Below, piece after piece: positions 1 to 8,641 of a DNA stretch of 51,902 bases. Under the pieces are notes generated by a model. It saw only the letters and a list, made by a program, of their open reading frames with translations. It was not told where the DNA came from and ran no database searches. The stretch covers positions 1 to 51,902 of the forward strand of contig NZ_LZTB01000047.1 in NCBI RefSeq assembly GCF_001665685.1. Reading direction: 5' to 3'. A program made the position numbers and the translations under genes. Every line of letters begins with the position of its first letter. Position 1 is the first letter of the stretch. The DNA comes from Mycobacterium sp. 852013-50091_SCH5140682 (lineage in GTDB: Bacteria; Actinomycetota; Actinomycetes; Mycobacteriales; Mycobacteriaceae).

Positions 1-48
1 GAACACCGCCAGGACCGCTTCCCGGTCCATCACAGTGTTCGCAAGCAT
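1..48 (-). CDS. Partial 5' end of a 13E12-repeat (DUF222/HNH) gene
   Basis: Reading the minus strand from an ATG at position 48 gives 16 codons (MLANTVMDREAVLAVF) that run off the window. This start resembles the N-termini of mycobacterial 13E12 repeat proteins, which are DUF222 proteins with a C-terminal HNH nuclease. That is recalled family knowledge and was not searched. A TAGAAT -10-like box lies about 6 nt upstream of the ATG, so the transcript could be nearly leaderless. Only the first codons are present, so the call rests on little sequence. These repeats often break assemblies, which would fit the window ending here. Confidence 0.4.
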   Translation of the reverse strand, partial: MLANTVMDREAVLAVF

Positions 49-204
49 GTTCGAATTCTATCGCGATCGACCGACCCCCGAACTGGTTATCCACAACCTG
101 CACTTCATCCACAGGTCCAGCTACACAACGCAATTGGCGTTTGCGGCGTCGGTATAATGGCGGCGTTAACTAGCGGCGTCGACGGCCTCGAGGTCGCAGG
201 CCTT
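49..204. other. Intergenic stretch with DnaA-box-like repeats
   Basis: The sequence TTATCCACA at 87-95 matches a DnaA-box consensus, and a second TTCATCCACA lies at 104-113. A TATAAT hexamer sits at 153-158 on the plus strand without a well-placed -35. Two boxes are far too few for an origin. They more likely belong to the repeat element upstream of the 13E12-type gene. Confidence 0.3.
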
Positions 205-960
205 TCACGTCTGGCAGCTGGGGCACCAGTACGTCACGCGATCGCCGCCGCTGTCTGACTCGATGAGCGTGCCGCACCGCCGGCACGGTGCGCCTGCGCG
301 GCCGTACACCCACAGTTGGCGGCCGTTCCTGGTGTCGCCGGTCGTGGTCCGATTCCACCGAGACCGGTTGAGCCACAGCATGTCCCGTGCCCGCTGCACC
401 ACTCGGAGCGGGTCGTTCAGAGCGCTGACGGGGGTGGTGGGGCGACGGCCGAACACGAAGCAGAGCTCGTTGCAATAGACATTGCCCACGCCTGCCATCA
501 CCCGCTGATCGAGCAAGGTCTGAGCGAGTGCGCGGTCGGGGTCGGCCGTGAGATTGGTGGCCGCGATGCGCGGGTCCCAGTCGGTGCCCAGCAGGTCGGG
601 GCCGAGGTGTGCGACGGCGTCCATGTCGCGGTCGCGGTCCAGCACTTCGAGAAGGCCGAGGTCGATTCCGGTGGCCCGGTTGTCGTTTGTTTCCAGCACA
701 ATTCGAATACGATGCGGTGCCCCGCTCCCGGTCCAGCCGATCCGCCAGCTGCCTTCCATCTTGAGATGTGAGTGGATGCTGGCAGTGCCGACCCGGATGA
801 ACAGATGCTTCCCCCGGCTGACGACTTCGTCGACGACGTCACCGCTCAGATCGACCGCGGCATACTGTGGCACACGGATATCGCAGCGGGTCAACGTCTT
901 TCCGGCCAGCGCGTTGCGCAGTACCGCGGCGGTGTGAAAAACGGTGTCGCCTTCGGGCAT
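205..960 (-). CDS. nei2: Endonuclease VIII / Fpg-family DNA glycosylase (Nei2-type)
   Basis: This is a 251-residue Fpg/Nei-family DNA glycosylase-AP lyase, predicted to remove oxidised bases in base excision repair. The start is fixed by the N-terminal MPEGD: Pro2 is the catalytic nucleophile and Glu3 the general acid, so nothing can precede Met1. Lys51 in SRGKHLF matches the conserved active-site lysine. A C-terminal zinc finger is visible with Cys226, Cys229, Cys246 and Cys249. A GGAG lies directly against the ATG with no spacer, so it is a poor ribosome site. The gene lies downstream of lhr on the same strand, as in M. tuberculosis (family knowledge), but is separated from it here by a decayed hydrolase on the opposite strand. 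Confidence 0.93.
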   Translation of the reverse strand: MPEGDTVFHTAAVLRNALAGKTLTRCDIRVPQYAAVDLSGDVVDEVVSRGKHLFIRVGTASIHSHLKMEGSWRIGWTGSGAPHRIRIVLETNDNRATGIDLGLLEVLDRDRDMDAVAHLGPDLLGTDWDPRIAATNLTADPDRALAQTLLDQRVMAGVGNVYCNELCFVFGRRPTTPVSALNDPLRVVQRARDMLWLNRSRWNRTTTGDTRNGRQLWVYGRAGAPCRRCGTLIESDSGGDRVTYWCPSCQT

Positions 961-1001
961 CTCCTTATTGAACAGCTCTCCACACGCGGCATCAACATTC
1001 C

Positions 1002-1079
1002 GCGAGTTGATGGTTCCGCGAGTTGATGGGTGCGCGAGTGATGGGTGCGCGAGTGATGGGTGCGCGAGTTGATGGGTAT
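1002..1079. repeat. Tandem repeat, five 15-16 bp units (minisatellite)
   Basis: Five head-to-tail copies of GCGAGT(T)GATGGKTSC-like units start at 1002, 1018, 1034, 1049 and 1064. Units 3 and 4 are identical 15-mers; the others carry an extra T or a change in the last bases. The array lies just upstream of the nei2 start (960) and runs to the edge of the hydrolase remnant. It is a candidate VNTR locus. Confidence 0.85.
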
Positions 1080-1400
1080 GTGACGGAAATGATCCGACCC
1101 GTGCACCATCGGCGGATCGCCGTCGATTGTATTGATGTGTTCTATCGGGAAGCGGGCCGCCCGAGGCGCCCGTGGTGTTGTTGCCGCACGGCTATCCGTG
1201 TTCGTCCTATGCGTATCGCAACCTCATGGCGACGGTGGCCCACCGATGGTGGTTGGTAGCACCCGACATGCCTGGATTCGGTTACAGCGCAACCCCTTCG
1301 CCTGACGAGTTCGCTTACACTGGAAACGCACCTCGGTGAGGTCGTCCCACTCGTCGAGGATTTCCTCACCTCAGTCGAAGGCCTCGCGGGGTCCGGCTGA
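1080..1400 (+). pseudogene. Decayed alpha/beta hydrolase, N-terminal part only
   Basis: A GTG at 1080 opens a typical alpha/beta-hydrolase N-terminus ([24 protein letters not shown]). The frame is lost after the arginine codon near 1155. The next frame continues the same fold with an oxyanion-hole HGYP, followed by SSYAYRNLM and the DMPGFGYS strand-turn. A second shift near 1310, before ETHLGEVVPLVEDFL, restores the family pattern in the third frame, which ends at TGA 1398-1400. The nucleophile elbow, acid and histidine regions are missing, so no active enzyme can be made. Its last 35 bp overlap the 3' end of lhr, which suggests deletion of the rest. Epoxide hydrolase or dehalogenase-like ancestry is likely but unproven. 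Confidence 0.8.
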
Positions 1401-4400
1401 AACCGGCACCGGTCAGCGCGTCTTGCACGACGCTGCGTGCGTCGTCGGCGCCCGGGTCGAGCACAGCAGTCCCGTTGACCCGCTCCACAAGCAGTGACGG
1501 CACCCGGCCGGAGCCGACCAGATCGGCCAGGGCGGCCGCGGCCGCCCGTTGTGCATCGGCGTCGGAGCCGAAGCTGAGCAGCGACTTCCCGCCACGCTCC
1601 AGGAACCACACGAGCTGCCCGTCCACCAGCGCCACCAACGCGCCGGCCTTACGGCCGGGCCGATGACCGGATTCGCCGTCATCGGGCCAGCTCAGCGCGG
1701 CGCCATAGGGATTCGCGGGATCTGTGGCGGCGAGTACCACCGCGTGATACTCGGGCCGCTGCGGGTCGACACTGTCCAGATAAGACCGCAACCGGTCAAC
1801 GGTCGACGCCGCGGCGAACTGCGCGCCACCGAGTGATTCGACGAAATATCCACGTTGACACCGTCCGGCGTCCTCGAATGCGCTGAGCACCTTGTAGAGG
1901 GTGGCGAAGCCGCCGGGCACGCCTTCGGCGTTGACCGCGCCCTTGGTGAGCACGCCATGTCGGCCGAGCAGCAGCTCGGCCTGGAAATGTGCGCGCACTG
2001 TCGAGTCGGGTTCTGGGCCGGGCAGTGCGGACCACCGCCCGGACACGGTCGGATCGGCGGCCCGGGCCTGCGGGCGGGCCACGCTGTAGCGGCTCAGCCG
2101 TGGCGGCCGTTGGCGCTGCCGGTGTGCGGGAGTGCCGGTGCGGCGCGGACCCGCCAGCACCGCGCGCACGGGAGCGAATGTGTCCCCGGTGACCCATCCG
2201 GCCCAGATGAGTTCCCACAGAGCGGTTTTGAGCTCATCTGCGGGCAGTCCGTCGGCGAGCTGGCGGAAGAAATAAGCTCCGCCGCCGCCCAAGGTTTCCA
2301 TGATGGTGCGGTGGGTGTCGGTGAACTCGATCTCGGTGGGTGCGGCCAGCGTCAACGGCACGGTGTCGGCCTGATGGAACGCGATCCAGCCGTCACCACC
2401 ACCGATCTGCCCGACGCCCGACCACGTGATCTCGCCGGAGGCCAGCAGCTCGTCGAGCATCGCAGGCTGGTAGTCGCGCACGCGCTGGCCGAACACCAGC
2501 GACTCCACGGCCGAAGCCGGTATGGGTACCCCGGCAAGCTGATCGATCACTGCGGCCAGCCCGTCGATACCGCTGCTGTGCGACGACCCGACATGCTGCC
2601 AGGACGGCAGGAACCGCGCGTAGGCCGCGGTGGACGCCGGTTCCACCTGGGCCCGCAGCGCCGCCAGCGACCGTCGGCGCAGGATCTTGAGCACCTCGGC
2701 GTCACACCACTGGTCGCCGGCCAGGTCCGCGACGAACTCGCCACGCACCATGCGGTGGTCCACCGCCATGCGGCCCAGCACATCAGCGGTGACCCGCAGG
2801 CCCAGCCCGAACCGCGCCGCCGCGTCGGCTGTGGTGAACGGCCCACGCGTGCGGGCGTAGCGACCGAGCAGATCGCCGAGCGGATCGGCGACCGATTCGG
2901 TGAACGCGGCGGGCACGCCGATCGGAACCGGCACCCCCACGCCGTCGCGCAGCAGGCCGATGTCTTCGACTGCCACCCACCACGTCTGACCGGCGAAGCT
3001 GACCGGCAGCGCCCGCTTGGCGGCGTGTAGACCGTCGAGCCAACCCCCGACGACCTCGGCCGTGCAGCGCTGGGCGATCTCTTCCTCCGTGAGCGGGCCG
3101 AGCAGCCGCAGCAGATCAGCCACGCCCTCGGCGTCGCGGGCGGCCCGCTCCGGGGTGAGGTGCTGCAGTTGGGCGGCGGTCGACGCGATCACTGCAGGGT
3201 CGAGCAGCTCCCGCAGCTCCACCCGACCCAGCAGCTCGGAGAGCAGGACCGTGTCCAGTGCCAGTGCCGCTGCCCGCCGTTCGGCCAGCGGGCTGTCGCC
3301 TTCGTACATGAATGCGCCGACGTAGCCGAACAACAACGACGCCGCGAACGGCGACGGCGTCGCGGTCTCCACATCGACCACGCGCAGCCGGCGCTGGGCG
3401 ACCCTGCGCATCAGCTCGATCAACGCCGGCACATCGTAGACGTCCTGCAGGCATTCCCGGACTGCCTCGAGCACGATCGGGAAGTCCGGGTACTTGCGTG
3501 CGATGTCGAGCAATTGCGCGGCGCGCTGGCGCTGATGCCACAGCGGTGAGCGTTTCCCCGGGTGGCGCCGGGGCAGCAGCAGGGCTCGGGCGGCGCACTC
3601 CCGGAACCGGGAGGCGAACAGCGCCGAGCCGCCCACCTCGGCGGTGACGATCGATTCGATTTCGTCGGCTTCGAAGACGAAAAGGTCGGCCCCTGGCGGG
3701 TTTTCACCTCCGTCGGGCAATCGGACGATGATGCCGTCGTCCGATGCGGTGGGCTTCTCGTCGATGCCGTACCGCTCCCGCAGCCGTCGCCCGACCGCCA
3801 GTGCGAGCGGGCCGTGCACCCGCAGCCCGTACGGTGAATGCAGGATCACGCGCCAGTCGCCGAGTTCGTCGCGGAATCGCTCTACCAGCAGCGAGGTGTC
3901 GCTGGGAACGATACCGGTGGCCTCGCGCTGTTCACGCAACAGCTGGTGCAGATTGTCGGTTGCGTACCCGGCGAAACCCATTGCGAGGCAACGCTCATCG
4001 AACGTGGCGCGGTCCAGTGCGGCGAGTTCGCCGGTGAATGCACCGACTGCCGCTCCCAGTTCGGCGGGTCGGCCCACGCTGTCGCCGCGCCAGAACGGCA
4101 GCCGTGCGGGCTGTCCCGGCGCCGGGATGACCAGCACCCGGTCGTGGGTGATCTCGGTGATCCGCCAACTGGTGGCGCCCAACGAGATGACGTCGCCGGG
4201 CCGCGACTCGTAGACCATCTCCTCGTCGAGTTCGCCTACCCTGGACGGCTTTTCAGAGTCGGTGGCCAGGTACACGGTGAACAGCCCGCGGTCGGGGATG
4301 GCTCCGCCGGACGTCACCGCCAGCCGTTGCGCACCGGGGCGCGCGGTCAGTGTGCCGGTGTCGCGGTCGTAGACCAACCGCGGTCGCAGCTCAGCGAACT

Positions 4401-5880
4401 CGGTGGAGGGGTATTTGCCGGACAGCAGGTCCAACGTCGCCTCGAACGCGCTGCGCGGCAGCGTGGCGAACGGCGCGCTGCGACGCACCGCGTCGAACCA
4501 GCCCTCCACATCGAGCGGTTCGAGCGCCGACGCCGCCACGGTGTGCTGAGCGAGCACATCGAGCGGGTTGGCCGGCACCTTCATGGTCTCGATCTCGCCG
4601 GCCCGCATGCGCTGCACCGTCACCGCGCAGCCGATCAGGTCGGTGCGATGCTTGGGGAACAGCACGCCTTGGGAGATCTCGCCGACCTGGTGCCCGGCAC
4701 GGCCGATGCGCTGCAGTCCGCTGGCCACCGAGGGGGGCGCCTCGACCTGGATGACCAGGTCCACGGCCCCCATGTCGATGCCGAGTTCCAGGCTCGAGGT
4801 GGCGACCACGGCACGCAGCCGGCCGCTCTTGAGGTCGTCTTCGACCTGGGCGCGCTGCTCCTTGCTGACCGACCCGTGGTGAGCCTTGGCCAAAAGCGCC
4901 GGTGCGCCGTTGGCCTGCCCGCTGGCCATCAGTTGGGCCGGGGCGCCGCCGCCCACTTGCGGGTTGCGGTCGAGGGTGAGCTCGATGCCGGCCCGCTCGG
5001 CGTGGATTTCGTTGAGCCGCGAGGTGAGTCGCTCGGCGAGGCGACGGGAATTGGCGAACACGATCGAGGACCGGTGCGCCTCGATGAGGTCGACGATGCG
5101 TTCCTCGACATCGGGCCAGATGCTGTTGTTGTCGAGATTGGCCATGTCGGGCACCGGGACCTGCACCGTCAGGTCGAATGTCTTGCTGGCCGGGGGAGCC
5201 ACGACGGTGGTCGGTGCGGGCCCCGAGAGGAACCGGGCCACTTCCTCGGGCGGCCGAACCGTCGCCGACAGCCCGATCCGCTGCGCGGGCCTGTCCAGCA
5301 GCTGGTCGAGACGTTCCAGGGACAACGCCAGGTGTGCCCCGCGCTTGGTGGCCGCAACGGCGTGTACTTCGTCGACGATGACGGTCTGCACGGTGGCCAG
5401 CGTTTCCCGAGCGGCCGAGGTGAGCATCAGGAACAGCGACTCGGGCGTGGTGATCAGGATGTCGGGTGGTTTGGCGATCAGAGCGCGCCGCTGGTTGGGC
5501 GGGGTGTCTCCCGAGCGCAGGCCGACGCTGATGGAGGGCGCGGGGAGGCCCTGACGTTCGGCGACGCGGGTGATGCCGGTCAGCGGTGTGCGCAGGTTGC
5601 GCTCGACGTCGACGGCCAACGCCTTCAGCGGCGACACGTAGAGCACCCGCGTGCCCGTACCCGCGGCGCCCGCCTGCTGTTCGAAGGCCAACCGGTCGAT
5701 CGCCCACAGAAACGCCGCCAACGTCTTGCCCGACCCCGTCGGCGCGATGACCAGGGTGTTGTCACCCTTGGCGATGGCCGCCCAGGCCTGCGCCTGCGCG
5801 GCCGTCGGCTCCGGGAACGCGGTCGCGAACCACTCCCGGGTCAGCGCGCTGAACCGGGCCAACGGATCGGGTGGAGCCAT
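1366..5880 (-). CDS. lhr: Large ATP-dependent helicase Lhr
   Basis: This is a superfamily 2 DNA helicase of about 1504 residues, close to the usual actinobacterial Lhr length. Near the N-terminus it has Walker A APTGSGKT (about residues 46-53), then DEVH (motif II), LSATVR (motif III) and the second RecA-like domain ending in QRIGRAGH (motif VI). The long C-terminal half contains the winged-helix and Lhr-core region. I chose ATG 5880 (MAPPDPLARF) because the reading frame upstream to 6081 is Arg-rich and overlaps tetR. Lhr is a 3'-5' helicase linked to DNA repair in mycobacteria. It follows tetR by 59 nt and precedes nei2 on the same strand. Confidence 0.95.
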   Translation of the reverse strand: MAPPDPLARFSALTREWFATAFPEPTAAQAQAWAAIAKGDNTLVIAPTGSGKTLAAFLWAIDRLAFEQQAGAAGTGTRVLYVSPLKALAVDVERNLRTPLTGITRVAERQGLPAPSISVGLRSGDTPPNQRRALIAKPPDILITTPESLFLMLTSAARETLATVQTVIVDEVHAVAATKRGAHLALSLERLDQLLDRPAQRIGLSATVRPPEEVARFLSGPAPTTVVAPPASKTFDLTVQVPVPDMANLDNNSIWPDVEERIVDLIEAHRSSIVFANSRRLAERLTSRLNEIHAERAGIELTLDRNPQVGGGAPAQLMASGQANGAPALLAKAHHGSVSKEQRAQVEDDLKSGRLRAVVATSSLELGIDMGAVDLVIQVEAPPSVASGLQRIGRAGHQVGEISQGVLFPKHRTDLIGCAVTVQRMRAGEIETMKVPANPLDVLAQHTVAASALEPLDVEGWFDAVRRSAPFATLPRSAFEATLDLLSGKYPSTEFAELRPRLVYDRDTGTLTARPGAQRLAVTSGGAIPDRGLFTVYLATDSEKPSRVGELDEEMVYESRPGDVISLGATSWRITEITHDRVLVIPAPGQPARLPFWRGDSVGRPAELGAAVGAFTGELAALDRATFDERCLAMGFAGYATDNLHQLLREQREATGIVPSDTSLLVERFRDELGDWRVILHSPYGLRVHGPLALAVGRRLRERYGIDEKPTASDDGIIVRLPDGGENPPGADLFVFEADEIESIVTAEVGGSALFASRFRECAARALLLPRRHPGKRSPLWHQRQRAAQLLDIARKYPDFPIVLEAVRECLQDVYDVPALIELMRRVAQRRLRVVDVETATPSPFAASLLFGYVGAFMYEGDSPLAERRAAALALDTVLLSELLGRVELRELLDPAVIASTAAQLQHLTPERAARDAEGVADLLRLLGPLTEEEIAQRCTAEVVGGWLDGLHAAKRALPVSFAGQTWWVAVEDIGLLRDGVGVPVPIGVPAAFTESVADPLGDLLGRYARTRGPFTTADAAARFGLGLRVTADVLGRMAVDHRMVRGEFVADLAGDQWCDAEVLKILRRRSLAALRAQVEPASTAAYARFLPSWQHVGSSHSSGIDGLAAVIDQLAGVPIPASAVESLVFGQRVRDYQPAMLDELLASGEITWSGVGQIGGGDGWIAFHQADTVPLTLAAPTEIEFTDTHRTIMETLGGGGAYFFRQLADGLPADELKTALWELIWAGWVTGDTFAPVRAVLAGPRRTGTPAHRQRQRPPRLSRYSVARPQARAADPTVSGRWSALPGPEPDSTVRAHFQAELLLGRHGVLTKGAVNAEGVPGGFATLYKVLSAFEDAGRCQRGYFVESLGGAQFAAASTVDRLRSYLDSVDPQRPEYHAVVLAATDPANPYGAALSWPDDGESGHRPGRKAGALVALVDGQLVWFLERGGKSLLSFGSDADAQRAAAAALADLVGSGRVPSLLVERVNGTAVLDPGADDARSVVQDALTGAGFSRTPRGLRLR

Positions 5881-5939
5881 CCGTCCATACTGCCGCGTGG
5901 CACCGACAAGTGGCCGGAGCGTGATGCCGCTTCCGACGG

Positions 5940-6593
5940 CTAGCGACGCTCCGGAGCGGCGGCGCAGACGAGTTCGGAGGGCAGTCCGGGCACCCGGCGC
6001 ACGGCGTCGAGTAGGGCGTGTGCGCACGTGTCGGCGACGAATCCGGCGTCGATCGACGGGTCGAGGAGGCGTTGGCGGCACATCTCGAACGTGAACGCCA
6101 GCCAGCCGTAGATGGTGGCCCGCAGGTCGCGCTCCAGCTTCGCGTCCAAGGGCTGAGACGCCGCCTCGGCGATGCGGCCCATGATCCGGTTGGCCTGCCG
6201 GTCATTGTCGATGTCGTCGATGCCCCGCAATACCGGATCGGCGCGTCCCATGCCCATGTAAGCGGCCCACGCTCCGTGCGGATGTTCCTCGTCGTACCGC
6301 AGATAGGCCATGACACCAGCGCGCAATTGGTCGAACAGGCTCTGGCCGGGTTCGGGCGGGGTGTCGGTGGCGGCGAACAGGCGCTCGCCCTCGGCGCGCA
6401 CGACGGCGGCGAAGAACGCCCGTTTGTCGGGGAAGTAGTGATACATCAGCGCCCGCGACACGCCGGCGCGCTCGGCGATCTCGTCGATACGGACTTCGTC
6501 GTAGGGCCGCTGGCCGAACACCTCGGCTCCCAACGCCAACAGCTCACTGCGCCGATCGGCGGGGGAGAGACGTCGTCTCGCCTCGGCTCCCAC
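5940..6593 (-). CDS. TetR-family transcriptional regulator
   Basis: This 217-residue protein has an N-terminal TetR helix-turn-helix at roughly residues 20-66, with the signature DEIAERAGVSRALMYHYFPDKRAFF. A ligand-binding helical domain follows. It lies 59 nt upstream of lhr on the same strand, and a TetR gene sits in the same place in M. tuberculosis (Rv3295, family knowledge). The ligand is unknown. TetR proteins usually repress their own gene and neighbours, but I saw no clear palindrome upstream. Confidence 0.9.
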   Translation of the reverse strand: MGAEARRRLSPADRRSELLALGAEVFGQRPYDEVRIDEIAERAGVSRALMYHYFPDKRAFFAAVVRAEGERLFAATDTPPEPGQSLFDQLRAGVMAYLRYDEEHPHGAWAAYMGMGRADPVLRGIDDIDNDRQANRIMGRIAEAASQPLDAKLERDLRATIYGWLAFTFEMCRQRLLDPSIDAGFVADTCAHALLDAVRRVPGLPSELVCAAAPERR

Positions 6594-6615
6594 CCGGCCA
6601 GCTTAACTTCACTTG

Positions 6616-6990
6616 CTACACCAGGGACACAAGGAAGGGGCCGGCGACGTCGCACAGCGACTGTTCACGCCGGCCCCCGGTGTGCGTGAGCGCAGGGCGC
6701 CCCACTCGGAGGCGGAGCGGGGGCGAGCGTTGGGTAGCCCACACATTCGCGGCGCGCCGTCGAGTCGGTTGCGCATTTCCCGAGTCGAATGTCAAGTCCG
6801 ACAGACCCTTTCGGCGTAGAGCGGTGAGCACGCTGGGGCGAGCTTGCACGGTCTGTGCGGCGGGCAACTCCAGGTACGCCAGGGCTGAGAGTTCGTCGGT
6901 CATGAGGCGCATCCACTCGGCCTCCACAAACGCCGCCGCCTCATCGATCACGGCAGAAGGCTCGAACCCGACGGCTGTCGTCCCATTCAT
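6616..6990 (-). CDS. Small hypothetical protein, mycobacterial type
   Basis: An ATG at 6990 follows a good ribosome site (GAGAGGGGG) and opens about 124 codons. The first half looks protein-like (FEPSAVIDEAAAFVEAEWMRLMTDELSALAYL) and there is a VWATQRSPP motif that I recall from short mycobacterial hypothetical proteins. The last ~35 codons read like non-coding sequence and contain a strong hairpin at 6637-6677. The true stop may therefore lie earlier through a frameshift, or the C-terminus is simply unconserved. No function can be given. It is divergent from the Hsp20/MerR block. Confidence 0.4.
   Translation of the reverse strand: MNGTTAVGFEPSAVIDEAAAFVEAEWMRLMTDELSALAYLELPAAQTVQARPSVLTALRRKGLSDLTFDSGNAQPTRRRAANVWATQRSPPLRLRVGRPALTHTGGRREQSLCDVAGPFLVSLV
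6637..6677. terminator. Hairpin with perfect 10-bp GC-rich stem
   Basis: GGGGCCGGCG at 6637-6646 pairs perfectly with CGCCGGCCCC at 6668-6677 across a 21-nt loop. It has no U-tract. It lies at the 3' end of the minus-strand gene that starts at 6990 and just upstream of tetR, a fitting place for a mycobacterial-type terminator. Confidence 0.5.
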
Positions 6991-7367
6991 CTCGCACCCC
7001 CTCTCGCTCAGAAGCTCTGTGTCGCACAACGTGTTATGTGGTCACGGACTGCAACCCGACTGCGGTGCCGAGGTGGGCGCCGGTGCGCATCCCACGCGCC
7101 CACCCCGGCTCGATAACTGCCGCGCGGTCCACGTTGAACGGGCCACGATCAGTGGCGGTGCGTGCGCCTTGTGCGCGTCAGCCGCTGTCTTTTCGTCGCA
7201 ATCGGTGTGGACGGCACGGCGTTACCGAAGATCTGTACTACTGCGGAACTGTCGATGTTTGATATCCGGGTATTGACGCATCACCTCCTCGCACTGACGT
7301 CGGGCATGGGATTGCAGGGCCACGGCCGGGGTCGGTGCCGGGCGACGGTGCCGCGGCCCTGGCGTTC
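6991..7367. other. Intergenic gap, no gene seen
   Basis: I see no convincing coding sequence here. The gap holds a hairpin with perfect 9-bp arms GGTGGGCGC (7072-7080) and GCGCCCACC (7096-7104), and the terminator-like structure of the Hsp20 gene at 7315-7361. No tRNA or known RNA fold was recognised. Confidence 0.5.
7315..7361 (-). terminator. Probable Hsp20 terminator hairpin
   Basis: CAGGGCCACGG (7315-7325) pairs with CCGCGGCCCTG (7351-7361), 10 of 11 positions. It lies 6 nt past the stop of the minus-strand Hsp20 gene. Confidence 0.5.
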
Positions 7368-7790
7368 TCAGGCGTTGATCGCCGTCTGTTGATCGTCGCG
7401 GCTGATCGCGATGCGTCGTGGCTTCGCCTTTTCGGCGACGGGAATGGTCAACCGCAGGACGCCGTCGCGGTAACCCGCCTCGATCTTGTCCACGTCGAGA
7501 CTCTCGCCGAGGAACACTTGGCGGCTGAAGACGCCCCGCGGTCGCTCGGCGCTGAGCATCTCCCGGTTTTCATCAACATCGGGGCGCTCAGCGCGCACGG
7601 TCAGCACATCGCGTTCGACGTCGAGATGCAGCGAGTTCGCCTGTACCCCTGGTAGATCGAATTCGATGATGAACCGGTCGCCGTCTCGCCAGGCGTCCAT
7701 CGGCATGATCGCGGGCCGGGCGGCGGTGCCCAATGCCTGCTGGGTCAGTCGATCCAGTTCGCGGAATGGATCTGTGCGCATCAACATCAT
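7368..7790 (-). CDS. Hsp20 / alpha-crystallin family small heat-shock protein
   Basis: This is a 140-residue small heat-shock chaperone. The N-terminus [15 protein letters not shown] is typical of bacterial Hsp20. The alpha-crystallin domain covers roughly residues 35-125 ([50 protein letters not shown]). The short tail continues [11 protein letters not shown]. The ribosome site GGGAGGTGAACC directly precedes ATG 7790. It is transcribed away from a MerR/HspR-like gene, and the two share a 238-bp promoter region with twin dyad motifs. It should bind unfolding proteins in the cytoplasm without ATP. Confidence 0.93.
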   Translation of the reverse strand: MMLMRTDPFRELDRLTQQALGTAARPAIMPMDAWRDGDRFIIEFDLPGVQANSLHLDVERDVLTVRAERPDVDENREMLSAERPRGVFSRQVFLGESLDVDKIEAGYRDGVLRLTIPVAEKAKPRRIAISRDDQQTAINA

Positions 7791-7818
7791 GGTTCACCTC
7801 CCAGTGGTGGAAGATAAT

Positions 7819-7836
7819 CTATGTAAGTCGATATAG
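7819..7836. promoter_or_regulatory. Dyad motif, candidate MerR operator (copy 1)
   Basis: CTAT-N10-ATAG, followed by CTTTGT, lies 29 bp upstream of the Hsp20 start. The same arrangement occurs near merR at 7954-7971. The spacing and symmetry suit a MerR dimer site. This is inferred from the repeat only. Confidence 0.4.
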
Positions 7837-7953
7837 CTTTGTGATACCACTCCAAGCATGTGTGCGCAAGGGTCTGCGGAGGAATTTTCTGGCGGCGCTC
7901 GTCAGATCTGGTGACAAGTCCACACATTTCGCGGCGTCACAGGCTTGGAAAAC

Positions 7954-7971
7954 CTATAGCTGAGCGCATAG
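7954..7971. promoter_or_regulatory. Dyad motif, candidate MerR operator (copy 2)
   Basis: A second CTAT-N10-ATAG is followed by CCTTGT. Together with copy 1 the shared string is ATAGCYTTGT. It lies about 57 bp upstream of the merR start. Confidence 0.4.
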
Positions 7972-8028
7972 CCTTGTCGTATCGACGGTTCCGCCTTTGC
8001 TGGGAGGGACATCGGGTGAGGAGGTTTG

Positions 8029-8466
8029 GTGGTTGAGAACGCCAGACAGGGCGTGACCGGGGAGCACAGGGCGTCGCGGTCGGCGCGCGGCGTCTACGGC
8101 ATCTCGGTTGCTGCCGAGCTGTCAGGGATCGGACCGCAGACACTGCGCCTGTACGAACGCTCCGGGCTGCTCAGCCCAGCACGCACCGCCGGGGGAACCC
8201 GCCGTTACAGCGACGACGACATCGAGCAGTTGCGGCGGATCACCGAGCTCGTCGAGCAGGGCGTCAACCTGGCAGGCATTGCCCAGATCCTGCACCTGCA
8301 GGACAAGAACAGCCAACTGAAGTCCGACAACAGCAAGCTTGAAGCGCGCAACGCGGCGCTCGAAGCAGAACAGCCATCTCGGCTGCAGCAGGACGAGACG
8401 GCGCACCACCGCAGGCGCCGCGGCCCCGGACGCAATTCCGATATCTCGAAGCACCCCGCCCGGTAG
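8029..8466 (+). CDS. MerR-family regulator, HspR-like
   Basis: This 145-residue regulator has a MerR winged helix-turn-helix at about residues 20-90 (SGIGPQTLRLYERSGLLSP, then GGTRRYSDDDIEQLRRI). A coiled-coil-like segment (LQDKNSQLKSDNSKLEARNAALEAE) would form the dimer, and the tail is basic. The sequence is closest to HspR-type repressors of heat-shock genes, which fits the divergent Hsp20 gene. I chose GTG 8029 because GTGAGGAGG ends 4 nt upstream; a TTG at 8026 is the alternative. It probably controls both genes through the dyads at 7819 and 7954. Confidence 0.85.
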   Translation: MVENARQGVTGEHRASRSARGVYGISVAAELSGIGPQTLRLYERSGLLSPARTAGGTRRYSDDDIEQLRRITELVEQGVNLAGIAQILHLQDKNSQLKSDNSKLEARNAALEAEQPSRLQQDETAHHRRRRGPGRNSDISKHPAR

Positions 8467-8641
8467 GCCGACGTCGCCGCAGGCGTCAACCGAATTGGCC
8501 TCGGCCGCACCGCGTTTCCCGGTGCTCCCGCTGTTCGGCCCTGATGCTGCGGGAGCCCGCCGCGGCGGCAGGCAGGGGCAGACATTGCCGCCGCGAGGGA
8601 TGGGTGCTTAGCATGGAAACAGCTCCTCGACAGGCCCACAC

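Noticed and set aside
87..113. Replication origin suggested by two DnaA-box-like sequences
   Set aside because: Only two boxes, no AT-rich unwinding region and no dnaA or dnaN nearby.
153..158. Perfect TATAAT as promoter into nei2 antisense
   Set aside because: No -35 at a workable distance and no gene on the plus strand downstream.
1855..5943. Long open frames on the plus strand opposite lhr (391 and 701 codons)
   Set aside because: They are antisense shadows of a high-GC helicase gene; lhr has all helicase motifs in order and these have no recognisable domain.
7269..7274. GGGTAT as another SigF site
   Set aside because: The nearest GTTT is only 7 nt upstream and no gene starts downstream on that strand.
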